Of a DNA stretch of 64,000 nt, positions 47,438-57,223 are shown in pieces. This DNA comes from a virus. The position numbers and the translations under genes are program-made. The notes under the pieces are model-generated. The model saw only the letters and a list, made by a program, of their open reading frames with translations. It did no database searches and was not told the origin of the DNA. The stretch's first letter is position 1, and the number at the start of each line of letters is the position of its first letter. Location of the stretch: positions 26,971 through 90,970 of IMG/VR virus record IMGVR_UViG_3300025704_000013, one strand, 5' to 3'.

Positions 47438-47466
47438 ATTATATCACATAAACTAGCATTTGTAAA
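47438..47466 (-). promoter_or_regulatory. Early-type promoter for uvsE (leaderless)
   Basis: Minus-strand TTTACA, 17-nt spacer, TATAAT, with 6 nt between -10 and ATG. Confidence 0.85.
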
Positions 47467-47483
47467 TAATAAAATGACTATAT

Positions 47484-50174
47484 TTACTCAACAAACGTGA
47501 AGTTATTTGCTAATGCGGTTGCTATAATTTGTGAGGTTAATCCGCTGACCCAAATAGGGTTGCCTCCCAATTTAACTTGATTTGCAGAAGCGGAGTTTGC
47601 AGGATCTCCTTTAACAAATTCGGCAATATTAAGAATCTGTCCCTCAGAAAAATTACAATCAGACCAATCATTTACTCCTGATATAGTAAGCGTCTTTGGA
47701 TATAAAGAATAAAAACCAGTAAGGTTAGTACAACCTCTTAAGTTTAAAGTATGCTTTGTATTATATCCGCTGCCTAAAGCTAGGTAAGTTATTCCAGTAT
47801 TATCGGTAAGATTCATTCCAAACTCTGAAGTAAATCTGTCATATACTTTTGCGACACGAAAACCGAAGGTATCCGCACCCGTGTATATTTTATTAGCTTC
47901 AATAAAGGTTCTGGTACCTTTTAAAAGAGTGGTGGCGTTAGTGCTACTTGTATAACCTCCGCCACGCGCAACACGCACATCATCCGGATCATCAAAATCA
48001 TTTATACCATCAAAAGCACTCTCTAACAATTCATATACATTACCGCCTTGGCCCATAGTCCCATAAGGACTAAGACTACCACAATTATCTACATCAGCAG
48101 GGCTTGATTTAAATCCGTAAACGGCTCCAACTGTACCTCCGGAGGAGAAGGGTATAATCGCAGGAGCAGTATCGGATCCTGTTGGATATGACCAATAACC
48201 AGCGTTAGCACTACCACTTTTATAATAAGCTGCTTTATACCACTCATCTTCACTTGGTAAGAAGTATTTTGCATCTTTATGTCTGAATAGATTTTCGCCG
48301 TCGGTTTGCCAAGCTTCAGCACTACTCCAAAGAGCAATATTATCATTAACTCCGTTTGTAGTAAATTTATATGCGGCCTGCTCGCCTTCTCTTGTATTAA
48401 GCCAGTTAACATAACGAGCCATTTCATTCCGACTTATGTTTGTAGCTGGTTTATTAGTACCTCTGCTGCTTGTTACAATCAGACGAGTACTATTGGCAGA
48501 GTCTGCATTATAAGTGGCAATGTCGCCTTCACTAATTTCATACTTACCAATATCATATGTATAACTAACATCTCCATAACCGGTGGTATCAGTTGTGTTA
48601 CCAGGATCTCTAATAGTTACAAATTCTGTCAGGGGTGTGGGCGGTGCAGCCGTAGGCGTATCTGCAGGATTTACATCTACTGTAATTTGCCGTAAATCTA
48701 ATGTTCCAGTTAGTGCATTACAATTTGATATTTCAAAAGTGTTAACCTCTAAACCATCATAGCTCTTATCCTCCCAATGTTTTACTGGGTTTGAAAAGGA
48801 TATATCAGTTAAAGCGCTCATCCCACTTATTTTTATTACGCCATTATCTGCAGAAGAGTTGTCCCTAATATCAGCGCCACCTTTTAAATCAAATTTTAAT
48901 TCTGTTAAAGAAGGATTGTTGGTAATAGTAAAGTTTTTAAAGCCGTCTATTATCTTGACTTTCATAAATGGTTCTTCAGGAATCCAATTAGAAACATCTT
49001 CTAATATTATTCTTTTAAGCGGCCATCGAACTTGACTTATATCTAAACTTTTAACAGCTGCTCCAGATCCATTTAAATCAATAGTAGTTAAGCCAGTATA
49101 GCTTGGAGTTTGGTCGCTAATCGTAGTTTGAAGCCAATGTTCTGATATAACATCTCCTGCTCCTAAAAATTTCGGTGAAAGAAGGTTACTACCTTCCGTA
49201 ACAGTTGTGCCTGTACTATCCCATAACCATTCATACCTAACACTTTCAGCGGTTAAGTCTTCATTATTAAATAGTGGTATTACTGCAAGCGGAGCTCCAC
49301 CCGAATTCCAAGTAATATGAAATTTATTTAAATCTCTTATTTCAACTGATGCGGCTATATCGTTATTAGCTCTCCATGCAGCGTCATATCCAGAAATATG
49401 ATCGGTGCCAACATTAATATATTTAAGAGAAGTTAAGTTGTTAAAGGTACCAAAACCAAACGCTGGTATATTAATATTAATAGATGAAAAATAATTCTCG
49501 CCAAAACAGTTAACATTCAAAGATGTAATTGTGTCAGGTATATCTAAATTGCCTGACCAACCTCTACCGGCAAATGCATTGCTACCCAAAGATTCTAAAG
49601 AATTTCCTAAAATTAATTCATTTTGTAATTTTGATTGACCAGGCAAGCCTGGGTTTCGAAAAGCAAAGGAACCTATATTTTTAACACTATCAGGAATAAT
49701 AAGATCTCCTGTTATAGTATTATTTCCATAAAAAGTAGAAGGCCCAATACTTTCTATATTATTACTTAAAGTTATAGATCCATTTATTCCCAATTGGTTG
49801 AATGAACCCGTACCAATAAATGTAACGCTATCAGGAATAAAAATATTTCCTGTTATTAAAGGGCTGTCAGTAAATGCATTTACGCCAATGTATGTAACGC
49901 TATCAGGAATAATTAAATTCGTCATGGCTAAGTTATTACACCATTTAAATGCGTTATCGCCTATAGATGTACAAGAAGTACCAAGGATTAAACTTGTTAC
50001 GAAATTTGGGCCAGAAACACCTTCATTATGCGCATCGGCAGGAATGTCTCCATTATAAATCGTAGGATGATCTGTTCCATTAAAAACAATAGTAGGCGTT
50101 AGAGTGTCATAACCCAAGTTGAGCTCGGATACGCCATCAACAGCAGGCCCTGCTTTAAATACTCTATTACTCAT
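47484..50174 (-). CDS. Large adhesin: BspA-type LRRs plus FGE/C-type-lectin-fold domain
   Basis: The 896-residue protein has BspA/LRR_5 repeats over about residues 50-290 (IPDSVTYIGVNAF-type units) and a beta-rich middle. A sulfatase-modifying-factor-like domain spans about 518-772, with YDIGKYEISEGDIATYN, AKYFLPSEDEWYKAAYY, GNVYELLES, RGGGYTSSTNA and GFRVAK. LRR-like repeats return at the end. The Cys pair needed for formylglycine-generating catalysis is absent, so the domain probably serves as a binding (C-type-lectin) fold. A receptor-binding tail adhesin is the likely role. The next gene starts 1 bp away. Confidence 0.7.
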   Translation of the reverse strand: MSNRVFKAGPAVDGVSELNLGYDTLTPTIVFNGTDHPTIYNGDIPADAHNEGVSGPNFVTSLILGTSCTSIGDNAFKWCNNLAMTNLIIPDSVTYIGVNAFTDSPLITGNIFIPDSVTFIGTGSFNQLGINGSITLSNNIESIGPSTFYGNNTITGDLIIPDSVKNIGSFAFRNPGLPGQSKLQNELILGNSLESLGSNAFAGRGWSGNLDIPDTITSLNVNCFGENYFSSININIPAFGFGTFNNLTSLKYINVGTDHISGYDAAWRANNDIAASVEIRDLNKFHITWNSGGAPLAVIPLFNNEDLTAESVRYEWLWDSTGTTVTEGSNLLSPKFLGAGDVISEHWLQTTISDQTPSYTGLTTIDLNGSGAAVKSLDISQVRWPLKRIILEDVSNWIPEEPFMKVKIIDGFKNFTITNNPSLTELKFDLKGGADIRDNSSADNGVIKISGMSALTDISFSNPVKHWEDKSYDGLEVNTFEISNCNALTGTLDLRQITVDVNPADTPTAAPPTPLTEFVTIRDPGNTTDTTGYGDVSYTYDIGKYEISEGDIATYNADSANSTRLIVTSSRGTNKPATNISRNEMARYVNWLNTREGEQAAYKFTTNGVNDNIALWSSAEAWQTDGENLFRHKDAKYFLPSEDEWYKAAYYKSGSANAGYWSYPTGSDTAPAIIPFSSGGTVGAVYGFKSSPADVDNCGSLSPYGTMGQGGNVYELLESAFDGINDFDDPDDVRVARGGGYTSSTNATTLLKGTRTFIEANKIYTGADTFGFRVAKVYDRFTSEFGMNLTDNTGITYLALGSGYNTKHTLNLRGCTNLTGFYSLYPKTLTISGVNDWSDCNFSEGQILNIAEFVKGDPANSASANQVKLGGNPIWVSGLTSQIIATALANNFTFVE

Positions 50175-50175
50175 A

Positions 50176-50760
50176 TTACCACGTTATAGCCTGTAAGTCT
50201 TCAACCGTAACTGCACTATTAATTAAATCATTAATTTCTTTTTCTCTAGTAAATGAATCTTTAAGATGTTGAGTTACTCCATCTGCAATACTAATAAGCG
50301 TTGGCGCATCTAATGATACAAAATTGTTATCTCCTAGTTTCCAATCTGTAGTAAATGTAGCGTCTTCTTTAGCAAGAACTCGTGATTGGTAAATACGATC
50401 AACGGTAAAGCGGTCTGTTCTAACATCGAGGTCGCTAACAGTAATACCCCCAACCTCTACTTGATATCTCTTACGAGCAAAAAATTCTCTAAGATATTCT
50501 TTACCAGCTTCAACTCCAACTTCAGCCACTTTATTAGAAATAATATTAGCTTGTTGTATTTCAATTATTTCTTGAAGACTTTTTAAAACTCCTTCATATA
50601 TAAACCATCGAGAACTATTTGAGTTTTCTATTGTTGTTGCTTCTTCATCAGAAATTTCATATGATTCCAAACCATCTTCTTCAGGTAAAGGCGTATCTTG
50701 TACAATTACAATTAACTTTTCTGGTTCGTCATCGTAAGAACTTGTTATAGCATATTTCAT
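50176..50760 (-). CDS. Tail-fibre-associated protein, DUF4376-like
   Basis: The 194-residue protein ends in a DUF4376-like block: EVGGITVSDLDVRTDRFTVD, then WKLGDNNFVSLDAPTLISIA, DGVTQHLKDSFTREKEINDL and AITW. Proteins of this kind occur beside tail fibres and may be fibre assembly factors or small virion parts. It lies between two large adhesin genes. Confidence 0.65.
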   Translation of the reverse strand: MKYAITSSYDDEPEKLIVIVQDTPLPEEDGLESYEISDEEATTIENSNSSRWFIYEGVLKSLQEIIEIQQANIISNKVAEVGVEAGKEYLREFFARKRYQVEVGGITVSDLDVRTDRFTVDRIYQSRVLAKEDATFTTDWKLGDNNFVSLDAPTLISIADGVTQHLKDSFTREKEINDLINSAVTVEDLQAITW

Positions 50761-50780
50761 ATTATTATTTATTTATTTTA

Positions 50781-52343
50781 TTAACCTGGTAAATCTTTAA
50801 TTACTGTAGATAATCGCCCTCCAATAGTTTGACCAGAACCAGCCGTCCATGAAGCGTCACTTGAACGAGCATGAATAGTAAATGCTGTATTCTCTGCTGA
50901 AAATTGGAATACCGCGGCTGCGGCATCAATAATACTTTTATCTATATAGCAATTTACACCTGTTATATTTAAGTTTCGCAAAAACGCGAAATTTCCAATA
51001 CTTGTAACACTATTCGGTATTGTTACCAAACCAGTGAGACTATGACAATTATAAAAAGCTCCTTCACCAATACTTGTTACTGTATTTGGAAGAACTAAAT
51101 TATTTACCGTTAAAGAAGATTTCTCAAAAGCATCATTCCCAATGATATTTAAGCTTGTAGGTAACGCTGTAATGGTTGGGCCCCCGCCAACGGAATCAGC
51201 ATTAAAAGCGCCAGCATCAATTGTTGTAACACTATTAGGAATAGTATAAGAAGTATTGGTTTTACCTTCTGGATAACGAATCAAAATGCTTTCATCTGCA
51301 CTAAATAAAATGCCATTTATTGATTTTAAAGTTGTATTTGCAACATCTACATTAATACTAGTACAAAATTCCATATTCTCAAATGATGCATAACCCAACA
51401 CAGCCGAAATATCAAAATTAGAATCAATATTTAAGCTCGTAATATCAGTATTATTAAAAGCGGATCGGCCTATCTTTGATATGTTGCCTGTTAATGAAAG
51501 GGCGCCGTTTAAAGGGGTACCCGCAAATGCAGCTAAGCCTAGTTCCAATGGTAGTATGGATGGTAATGTTAATGGGCCATTGATTCCAAACATACCATTA
51601 AAAGCATAATCCCCAATACTCGTAACACTATTCGGAATGGTTAATGAACCAGTGAAGCCAGTGCAATTAAAAAAAGCGTCAGTCTCAATAGTTGTAACAC
51701 CTTCTGGGATTATTAATGAACCTGTAAAATTACATTGATAAAACGTATAACCTCTAATAGTTGTAACACCTTCTGGAATTGTTAATGAACCTGTAAAGTT
51801 ACAGCTCGCAAAAGCAAATTGCCCAATAGTTGTAACACTATCTGGGATAGTTAATGAACCAGTGAAGCCAGAGCAACCATTAAAAGCAAAATCCCCAATA
51901 GTTGTAACACTATCTGGAATTGTTAATGAACCAGTGAAGCCAAAGCAACCCTTAAAAGACTCAACCCCAATAATCTTAACGCTATCTGGAATTGTTAATG
52001 AACCAGAAAAGAAAGAGCAATCAAGAAAAGCACTACTCCCAATATTCTCAACGCTATCTGGAATACCAGCTGGTATTGTAATGTCAGAATCAAAAACTCC
52101 TCCTCCAGAATTAATCTTGTTAAGAGTTTTAACTTTATTACCTATAACAAATGTAACTTTATCTCCAACGTTACCATGATCAATCGGATTTAATACTCCT
52201 CCATCAGGGTGTTCTTCGCCAAAAAAAGTTTGATCAACCACACCATTAAGAAATACCGTTGTTGGAAATTCGCCTTTAAGCTCTTCACCAAAGTTAAATT
52301 CAGCTACACCATTTGTTATTTCGCCTCTAAATAGATTACTCAT
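50781..52343 (-). CDS. BspA-type LRR adhesin (520 aa)
   Basis: The N-terminus (LFRGEITNGVAEFNFGEELK) matches the starts of the neighbouring adhesins. Most of the rest is some 15 LRR_5 units of the form FTGSLTIPDSVTTIGDFAF, about 23 residues each and near-identical in the centre. The end (IHARSSDASWTAGSGQTIGG) is shared with the 535-residue neighbour. No signal peptide is present, consistent with a virion protein rather than a secreted one. Confidence 0.7.
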   Translation of the reverse strand: MSNLFRGEITNGVAEFNFGEELKGEFPTTVFLNGVVDQTFFGEEHPDGGVLNPIDHGNVGDKVTFVIGNKVKTLNKINSGGGVFDSDITIPAGIPDSVENIGSSAFLDCSFFSGSLTIPDSVKIIGVESFKGCFGFTGSLTIPDSVTTIGDFAFNGCSGFTGSLTIPDSVTTIGQFAFASCNFTGSLTIPEGVTTIRGYTFYQCNFTGSLIIPEGVTTIETDAFFNCTGFTGSLTIPNSVTSIGDYAFNGMFGINGPLTLPSILPLELGLAAFAGTPLNGALSLTGNISKIGRSAFNNTDITSLNIDSNFDISAVLGYASFENMEFCTSINVDVANTTLKSINGILFSADESILIRYPEGKTNTSYTIPNSVTTIDAGAFNADSVGGGPTITALPTSLNIIGNDAFEKSSLTVNNLVLPNTVTSIGEGAFYNCHSLTGLVTIPNSVTSIGNFAFLRNLNITGVNCYIDKSIIDAAAAVFQFSAENTAFTIHARSSDASWTAGSGQTIGGRLSTVIKDLPG

Positions 52344-52352
52344 TTCTTTATA

Positions 52353-53960
52353 TTATAAATCTTTAATTACTTCAACGGTTATATTACCAATAACAAGCCC
52401 AGGTCCTGCAGTCCATGAAGCATCGCTTGAACGAACATGAATCTCTGTTAAAGATGTGCAATTATCTAATATTTGGGTGGCAGCATCAACAATTGTCTTA
52501 CTTACATAACAATTAAATGTAGTTAAGCTTGAACAACCTAGAAATGCGACCGGACCAATAGTCTGCACACCAGTTCCAATAGTCACTGATGTAAGGTTTG
52601 TGCATTGATAGAAAGAACCAATGCCAATAGTTTCAACGCTATTTGGAATGGTTACCACAGTATTAGTGAATTGTTCGTTTAATGAAAACGCACCTTCACC
52701 TATATTTATTAAACCCTCATTTAAAGTTAATGATGTAATATTAAAGCAGTTTCTAAAACAATTGTTAAAAAGATCAGTCACCGTTAAAGGAATTATTAAG
52801 TCTCCGCTTAAAGGACCGTTACTAAAAGCATTCTCACCAATACTTGTACATGTTGTTCCAATTGATATATAAAATATATTAGGGTTTTGTCCAGCGCCGA
52901 TGAAGTTGGCTGGAATATCTGTTGTTATAGATCCAATTTCAATATTGTTATTATCATAAAATATTGTTGGCGTTAAAGGCAAATTATAAAAACTTACATT
53001 TGCAGTAGTCTGACTAAATTCGGTAGTGTATTCTGAAAAATATTGATAATCCACATATATGTTGGTGAGGTTGGACATGTCAAGGAAGGTGTTACGAGTC
53101 TCTACCGGGCCTGGGTTGTTAAAAATTGCGGCTGGGCAATTAATATATAACTCAGAGAATCCTGAATTTCGAAATGCTCCGTTGCCAACATATGTAACAG
53201 TACTTGGTATAGTAAGCGAACTATTAGTGAATGCGGAATCCCTAAAAGAAGTATTACCAATAGATTCTACGCCTTCTGGAATTACTAAATCGCCAGTATA
53301 AGAAGTGCCGAAGAAGGCGGAAATGTAGATTTCTTTTAAAGTACTTGGAAGAGTTAAAGTTCCATCAAAACCTGCATTTTGAAAACACCTAGCCCCAAGA
53401 TACTCAACACCATCTGGAATTACTAAATCGCCAGTGAAGCCACCGCAATTGTTAAAGGCATCTCTTTCAATACGCGTAACACTATCTGGGATAGTTAATG
53501 AACCAGTGAAGCCAGTGCAATTGCGAAAAGCATACTCGTTTATTATATCAATATTAGAACCTTCAAAAGTTAAAGTTCCATCAAAACCAGTGCATCCGTC
53601 AAAGCAAACTCTTTTTAGGTATTTAACACTGCTTGGAATATTTAAATTTCCTGTAAGACCTGAACAATTTTGAAAGGCATTGCCGGCAATAGTATAAACC
53701 GAATTAGGTATAGTTAAACTTCCTGTAAGACCTGCACAATTTTGAAAACATCTAGTTTCAAGTTCTTTTACATCCGATCCTATAATTAACTTTTTTACAG
53801 TAGAATCTGCTGTAAAACCGTCGCCTTCTAATATTTCCGCAGCTCTAATAGTTGTTATAATACCGTTATTTCTAATGACAGTTGTATTAGTTTTAGCGTC
53901 ATCTTTTAAACTAAACTCGACAACACCATTTGTTTCTACTCCTTTTAAATATGCTGCCAT
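52353..53960 (-). CDS. BspA-type LRR adhesin (535 aa)
   Basis: A paralogue of the 520-residue protein: a GVETNGVVEFSLKDDAKTNT start, two LRR_5 arrays (about residues 60-285 and 365-470) parted by a linker, and the same HVRSSDASWTAGPG end. The gene lies 9 bp from its paralogue and touches the fibre gene to its right with no gap. Variation between copies may broaden receptor range. Confidence 0.7.
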   Translation of the reverse strand: MAAYLKGVETNGVVEFSLKDDAKTNTTVIRNNGIITTIRAAEILEGDGFTADSTVKKLIIGSDVKELETRCFQNCAGLTGSLTIPNSVYTIAGNAFQNCSGLTGNLNIPSSVKYLKRVCFDGCTGFDGTLTFEGSNIDIINEYAFRNCTGFTGSLTIPDSVTRIERDAFNNCGGFTGDLVIPDGVEYLGARCFQNAGFDGTLTLPSTLKEIYISAFFGTSYTGDLVIPEGVESIGNTSFRDSAFTNSSLTIPSTVTYVGNGAFRNSGFSELYINCPAAIFNNPGPVETRNTFLDMSNLTNIYVDYQYFSEYTTEFSQTTANVSFYNLPLTPTIFYDNNNIEIGSITTDIPANFIGAGQNPNIFYISIGTTCTSIGENAFSNGPLSGDLIIPLTVTDLFNNCFRNCFNITSLTLNEGLINIGEGAFSLNEQFTNTVVTIPNSVETIGIGSFYQCTNLTSVTIGTGVQTIGPVAFLGCSSLTTFNCYVSKTIVDAATQILDNCTSLTEIHVRSSDASWTAGPGLVIGNITVEVIKDL

Positions 53961-56723
53961 TTAATTAACTTCTGTTTTATTAACGGTTGCAGACCAGTTA
54001 ACAGAATCAGTGCTGTCACCAGTTACAAGAAATGTTAGTGCAGTGTTATTAGCATTCACTGTTACATCCCATGCAGGATCATCTTCACCAAACACAGTCT
54101 TAATCGCAGTTCCAACTAAACTTGTTGTACCTCCGTCGTTTTTAATAACTCCTTCAATTTTATATCCTGCGCTTTCTGTTGCAGACCTTCCCGCAATTAA
54201 AGTAGTGAACATCCATGTAGTATCAATTGGAACAATCATTCTTGTAGAACCATCACCATTAACAAAGATTTCAGTTGAACCTGAACCTCCAGCAACAGTT
54301 CCTGAAAGAGCCGTTCCAGGCGTTCCTCCAGAACTTAAATTAGAATTTTCATATGCAGGCGTTCCTTCTCGATTGTCAGTGACTATATTATTACAACTAA
54401 TATATAGCTCGCCTTCGTCTGGAGATCCACTAAAGGAATCTAAAATTCTATAAGAATTGCCAGATATCCTAAGTTCATTACATTTAACATTAACTGTAGC
54501 ATTAGCAGTTGTAACCATATATATGCCAGCATGACTATTTCCACTCTTAGTTATAATGTTTCCAATAGTACCAATATATTGAGCTCCAAACGTATCGGTC
54601 GATCCTGTAAAAATTCCTTTAGCATTAGTAGCGTATAATTCAATAGTATCAATATTAAAATATAAAGTATGCAGATCAGTGCCGGTTCCTGTTATCGTTA
54701 TTCCTCGATGATCTCCAAGACGTATTGTGTCAACTTTTACATGGAATTGTGTTGGCTGTCCAACCTGGGATAGTTTTATAGCCGTCGAATTAGTGTTGCC
54801 TTCTCCTCCGGTAATACCTCGTGTATCCATCAAGTTAGCTTCATAAGAAGCGGTGATTCCAACACCTACTGACGCATTTGTACCTAAGACTACTAAATCT
54901 GTTGAAGTTGAAGCTCCCCAATAATGTTTATCAACCTTTACGCGAGAAAATGCACCAAGTTCAATTTGGCCTACTATCGTAGCAAAAGGAGCGTGTAAAC
55001 TTAAGGAACGCGTTAACGTTATTTCCTCCTCATATATTCCGTCATCAAGAACTTGAATAGTATAAGCAGGAACTCCAACGGTTTGTTCTACCAAAGCAGC
55101 TGATATAGCTGATGAAATTGTAAGTTTTGGCTCACCTATATTTGTTCCGCCGTTTAGATCGTTACCATCTTTAGATACATAAATTGTTTGTAAATCTGTT
55201 AATGATGATCCAATTCCTCCAGAAGCTTCCCATGTAGCAACGCCTGCAGCATCACATGTTAAAACTTTATTAAGGCCAGGGTTTCCTCCTTCAATTTGAA
55301 GTTGCCCTTTTATTTGAACATCAGTAAGAGCGAATAATTTCTTTCTTACGAGAGTTTCACCAGTGTCTCTAACAAATAAATCAGCGCCACCCGTGCCACC
55401 TTCGCTAGGTAATCTAGCACTACTGCCGCAAAAACCTATACCTTCACCAGGAAGAAGTTCAGTATCACCGGTAAATTCTTGTGTTATAAATCCTCTGCTG
55501 CCACCCGTTGTTTCCAGTGCTATATTACCATCTAAAATTTGAAGTTTACTTGTTGGCAAACTTTTTCCAATACCAACATTACCATCAGGCCGTATTACAA
55601 AAGCATTATTAATAATATTACCATCGCCGCCAACGTCTAAATTAAATCCGCCATCTATTGAACTTGAAATACGAGCATCATAATCATAATCTCCATGCTT
55701 AAAGTCAATATAAGAAATCCCAGTATCTCTTCTTAATTCAATAATACCCTCTCTTATTAAAGTGGATTCCGTACCATTAGCGATTGTTGATAAAATATTA
55801 CCACGTGCTTCTATTGTTTGAGTTGGGGATTGAGTGCCAATACCAAGTTTGGCTGTTGTAGGGTTTGTGCCACCCATAATTGTAAATTCCTGTGTTTGAA
55901 CAGCAAACTCTTGATTATGTGCTGCAACGAGTGGTTCATTAGTTTGATCTGCAAAAACCCTAGCTCCAATAAAGCCATTACAATCTGCAAAGTTGCCAGA
56001 TGCTAGTGAATATGGCGCGTTTGCTAAATTTTCAGTTCCACTTAATATAACAGAATTGTTACCATCGGCTTCATTTTGAGAACCGCCTAATATAACTGAG
56101 TTATTTCCTGTAACAAGGTTATTATTACCACCGATTATTGCGCCATAATTACAATTGGTTGTGCCGTCAATTCCTCTAACAAAGTTCTTTGTTCCTCCGC
56201 CAACAAATAAACCTCCTCCAGGGTAACCGACGTAGTTTTCAAGGCCTCCAGCTATTGCACTGTTATTAACGGAATCTAAGGCATTTTTCTGGCCTCCAAT
56301 AATTACGCTTTGATTTGATAGACCAAAATTTTGAAGTATCGCATTTTCTTTTCCTGCAAATAAACCAGATCGCGCTGCTGCTGCCACCTGTGTGCTTAAA
56401 ACTCGAGATGTTTGCAGGTCAACGCTGTTCTCTCCTCGAGCATTTCCAGCTATGGTGCCACCTTCATTAGTAGCTCTAATATCTTGTGTTGCACTTACTC
56501 CTTGAATCGTTCCACTGCCTTGAGAAGGCAGAATGTTTTGCCATTCACCCTCAACAATATCCCAAATTAATATACTATTCCTATCAGAGTTGTAAATAAG
56601 TGAACCGTCAACAAGATCAACGGTTGGTAAATCATTTTCGGCAAATTTATCAATTGAAAAACTTGCGGAGTTTAAGTTTCCCGTTATATTAACGTTACTT
56701 TTAAATTTTAATTCGTTTGCCAT
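53961..56723 (-). CDS. Long tail fibre with YadA-like repeats and beta-helix domain (920 aa)
   Basis: The N-terminus (MANELKFKSNVNITGNLNSA) resembles that of the 718-residue fibre and may be the attachment segment. Residues about 100-250 are YadA/Hia-type repeats (VIIGGQKNALDSVNNSAIAG). A middle part holds fibre-shaft motifs (LGIGTQSPTQTIEARGNIL). From about 505 there is a pectate-lyase-type beta-helix (TIYVSKDGNDLNGGTNIGEP). The C-terminal 100 residues form a beta tip. It is probably trimeric. A late box lies at 56763-56770. Confidence 0.7.
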   Translation of the reverse strand: MANELKFKSNVNITGNLNSASFSIDKFAENDLPTVDLVDGSLIYNSDRNSILIWDIVEGEWQNILPSQGSGTIQGVSATQDIRATNEGGTIAGNARGENSVDLQTSRVLSTQVAAAARSGLFAGKENAILQNFGLSNQSVIIGGQKNALDSVNNSAIAGGLENYVGYPGGGLFVGGGTKNFVRGIDGTTNCNYGAIIGGNNNLVTGNNSVILGGSQNEADGNNSVILSGTENLANAPYSLASGNFADCNGFIGARVFADQTNEPLVAAHNQEFAVQTQEFTIMGGTNPTTAKLGIGTQSPTQTIEARGNILSTIANGTESTLIREGIIELRRDTGISYIDFKHGDYDYDARISSSIDGGFNLDVGGDGNIINNAFVIRPDGNVGIGKSLPTSKLQILDGNIALETTGGSRGFITQEFTGDTELLPGEGIGFCGSSARLPSEGGTGGADLFVRDTGETLVRKKLFALTDVQIKGQLQIEGGNPGLNKVLTCDAAGVATWEASGGIGSSLTDLQTIYVSKDGNDLNGGTNIGEPKLTISSAISAALVEQTVGVPAYTIQVLDDGIYEEEITLTRSLSLHAPFATIVGQIELGAFSRVKVDKHYWGASTSTDLVVLGTNASVGVGITASYEANLMDTRGITGGEGNTNSTAIKLSQVGQPTQFHVKVDTIRLGDHRGITITGTGTDLHTLYFNIDTIELYATNAKGIFTGSTDTFGAQYIGTIGNIITKSGNSHAGIYMVTTANATVNVKCNELRISGNSYRILDSFSGSPDEGELYISCNNIVTDNREGTPAYENSNLSSGGTPGTALSGTVAGGSGSTEIFVNGDGSTRMIVPIDTTWMFTTLIAGRSATESAGYKIEGVIKNDGGTTSLVGTAIKTVFGEDDPAWDVTVNANNTALTFLVTGDSTDSVNWSATVNKTEVN

Positions 56724-56762
56724 ATTTTAATGTTCTATATTTACGATAGTTCGTATAATAAT

Positions 56763-56770
56763 TATTTATA
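56763..56770 (-). promoter_or_regulatory. Late promoter box
   Basis: Minus-strand TATAAATA, 39 nt before the ATG at 56723. Confidence 0.5.
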
Positions 56771-56778
56771 TTTTTAAT

Positions 56779-57201
56779 TTAGACCCAATAAGAGTCATCT
56801 TTATAATCTGCAGGAATAGGAGACATAGCTTCAATCTCATCAGACTTAGTACGAATACCTTGAATTGTATTCCAAATTGCTTTAATTTCTGATCGTTGAG
56901 TTTCTTGTTCAGCAGTAAGCGTTTCTCCATCTTGAATCATATCTGTGAATGTTAAAGATGTAGCAATATAGTTACGTTGTTGCCATTCAGGGCAGATGGC
57001 TAATATTCTACGACCAGCTTCACCCTTTACTGAGCCTGAGCTTATTGGAGCATCTGGAGCTGGTGTGCCATCTACGTTATAGTTCATAGCCCAAGTGCCA
57101 TCTTCTTTCTTCTGACATTCAATCCAATCTTCTTTGATAAGATGGTTTTGGTTGTTGTCAATACCGTATTTTTGCCCTTGCGGGTTGATGTATAATTTCA
57201 T
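56779..57201 (-). CDS. Tail-fibre assembly chaperone-like protein, paralogue B
   Basis: A 140-residue paralogue of the protein at 26388-26834, lying directly downstream of the 718-residue fibre. The two share the N-terminal INPQG(Q/E) strand, NVDGTPAPD, the PEWQQRN helix and an identical C-terminal end. The 86 bp at 56783-56868 equal 26392-26477 base for base, while the rest has diverged. This points to recent exchange. Confidence 0.65.
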   Translation of the reverse strand: MKLYINPQGQKYGIDNNQNHLIKEDWIECQKKEDGTWAMNYNVDGTPAPDAPISSGSVKGEAGRRILAICPEWQQRNYIATSLTFTDMIQDGETLTAEQETQRSEIKAIWNTIQGIRTKSDEIEAMSPIPADYKDDSYWV

Positions 57202-57223
57202 TTTTAAAAGTTAATTGCTAATA

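Noticed and set aside
47858-48620. Active formylglycine-generating enzyme
   Set aside because: The conserved cysteine pair needed for catalysis is missing in this domain and in the one near 63.2-63.9 kb; both look like binding folds.
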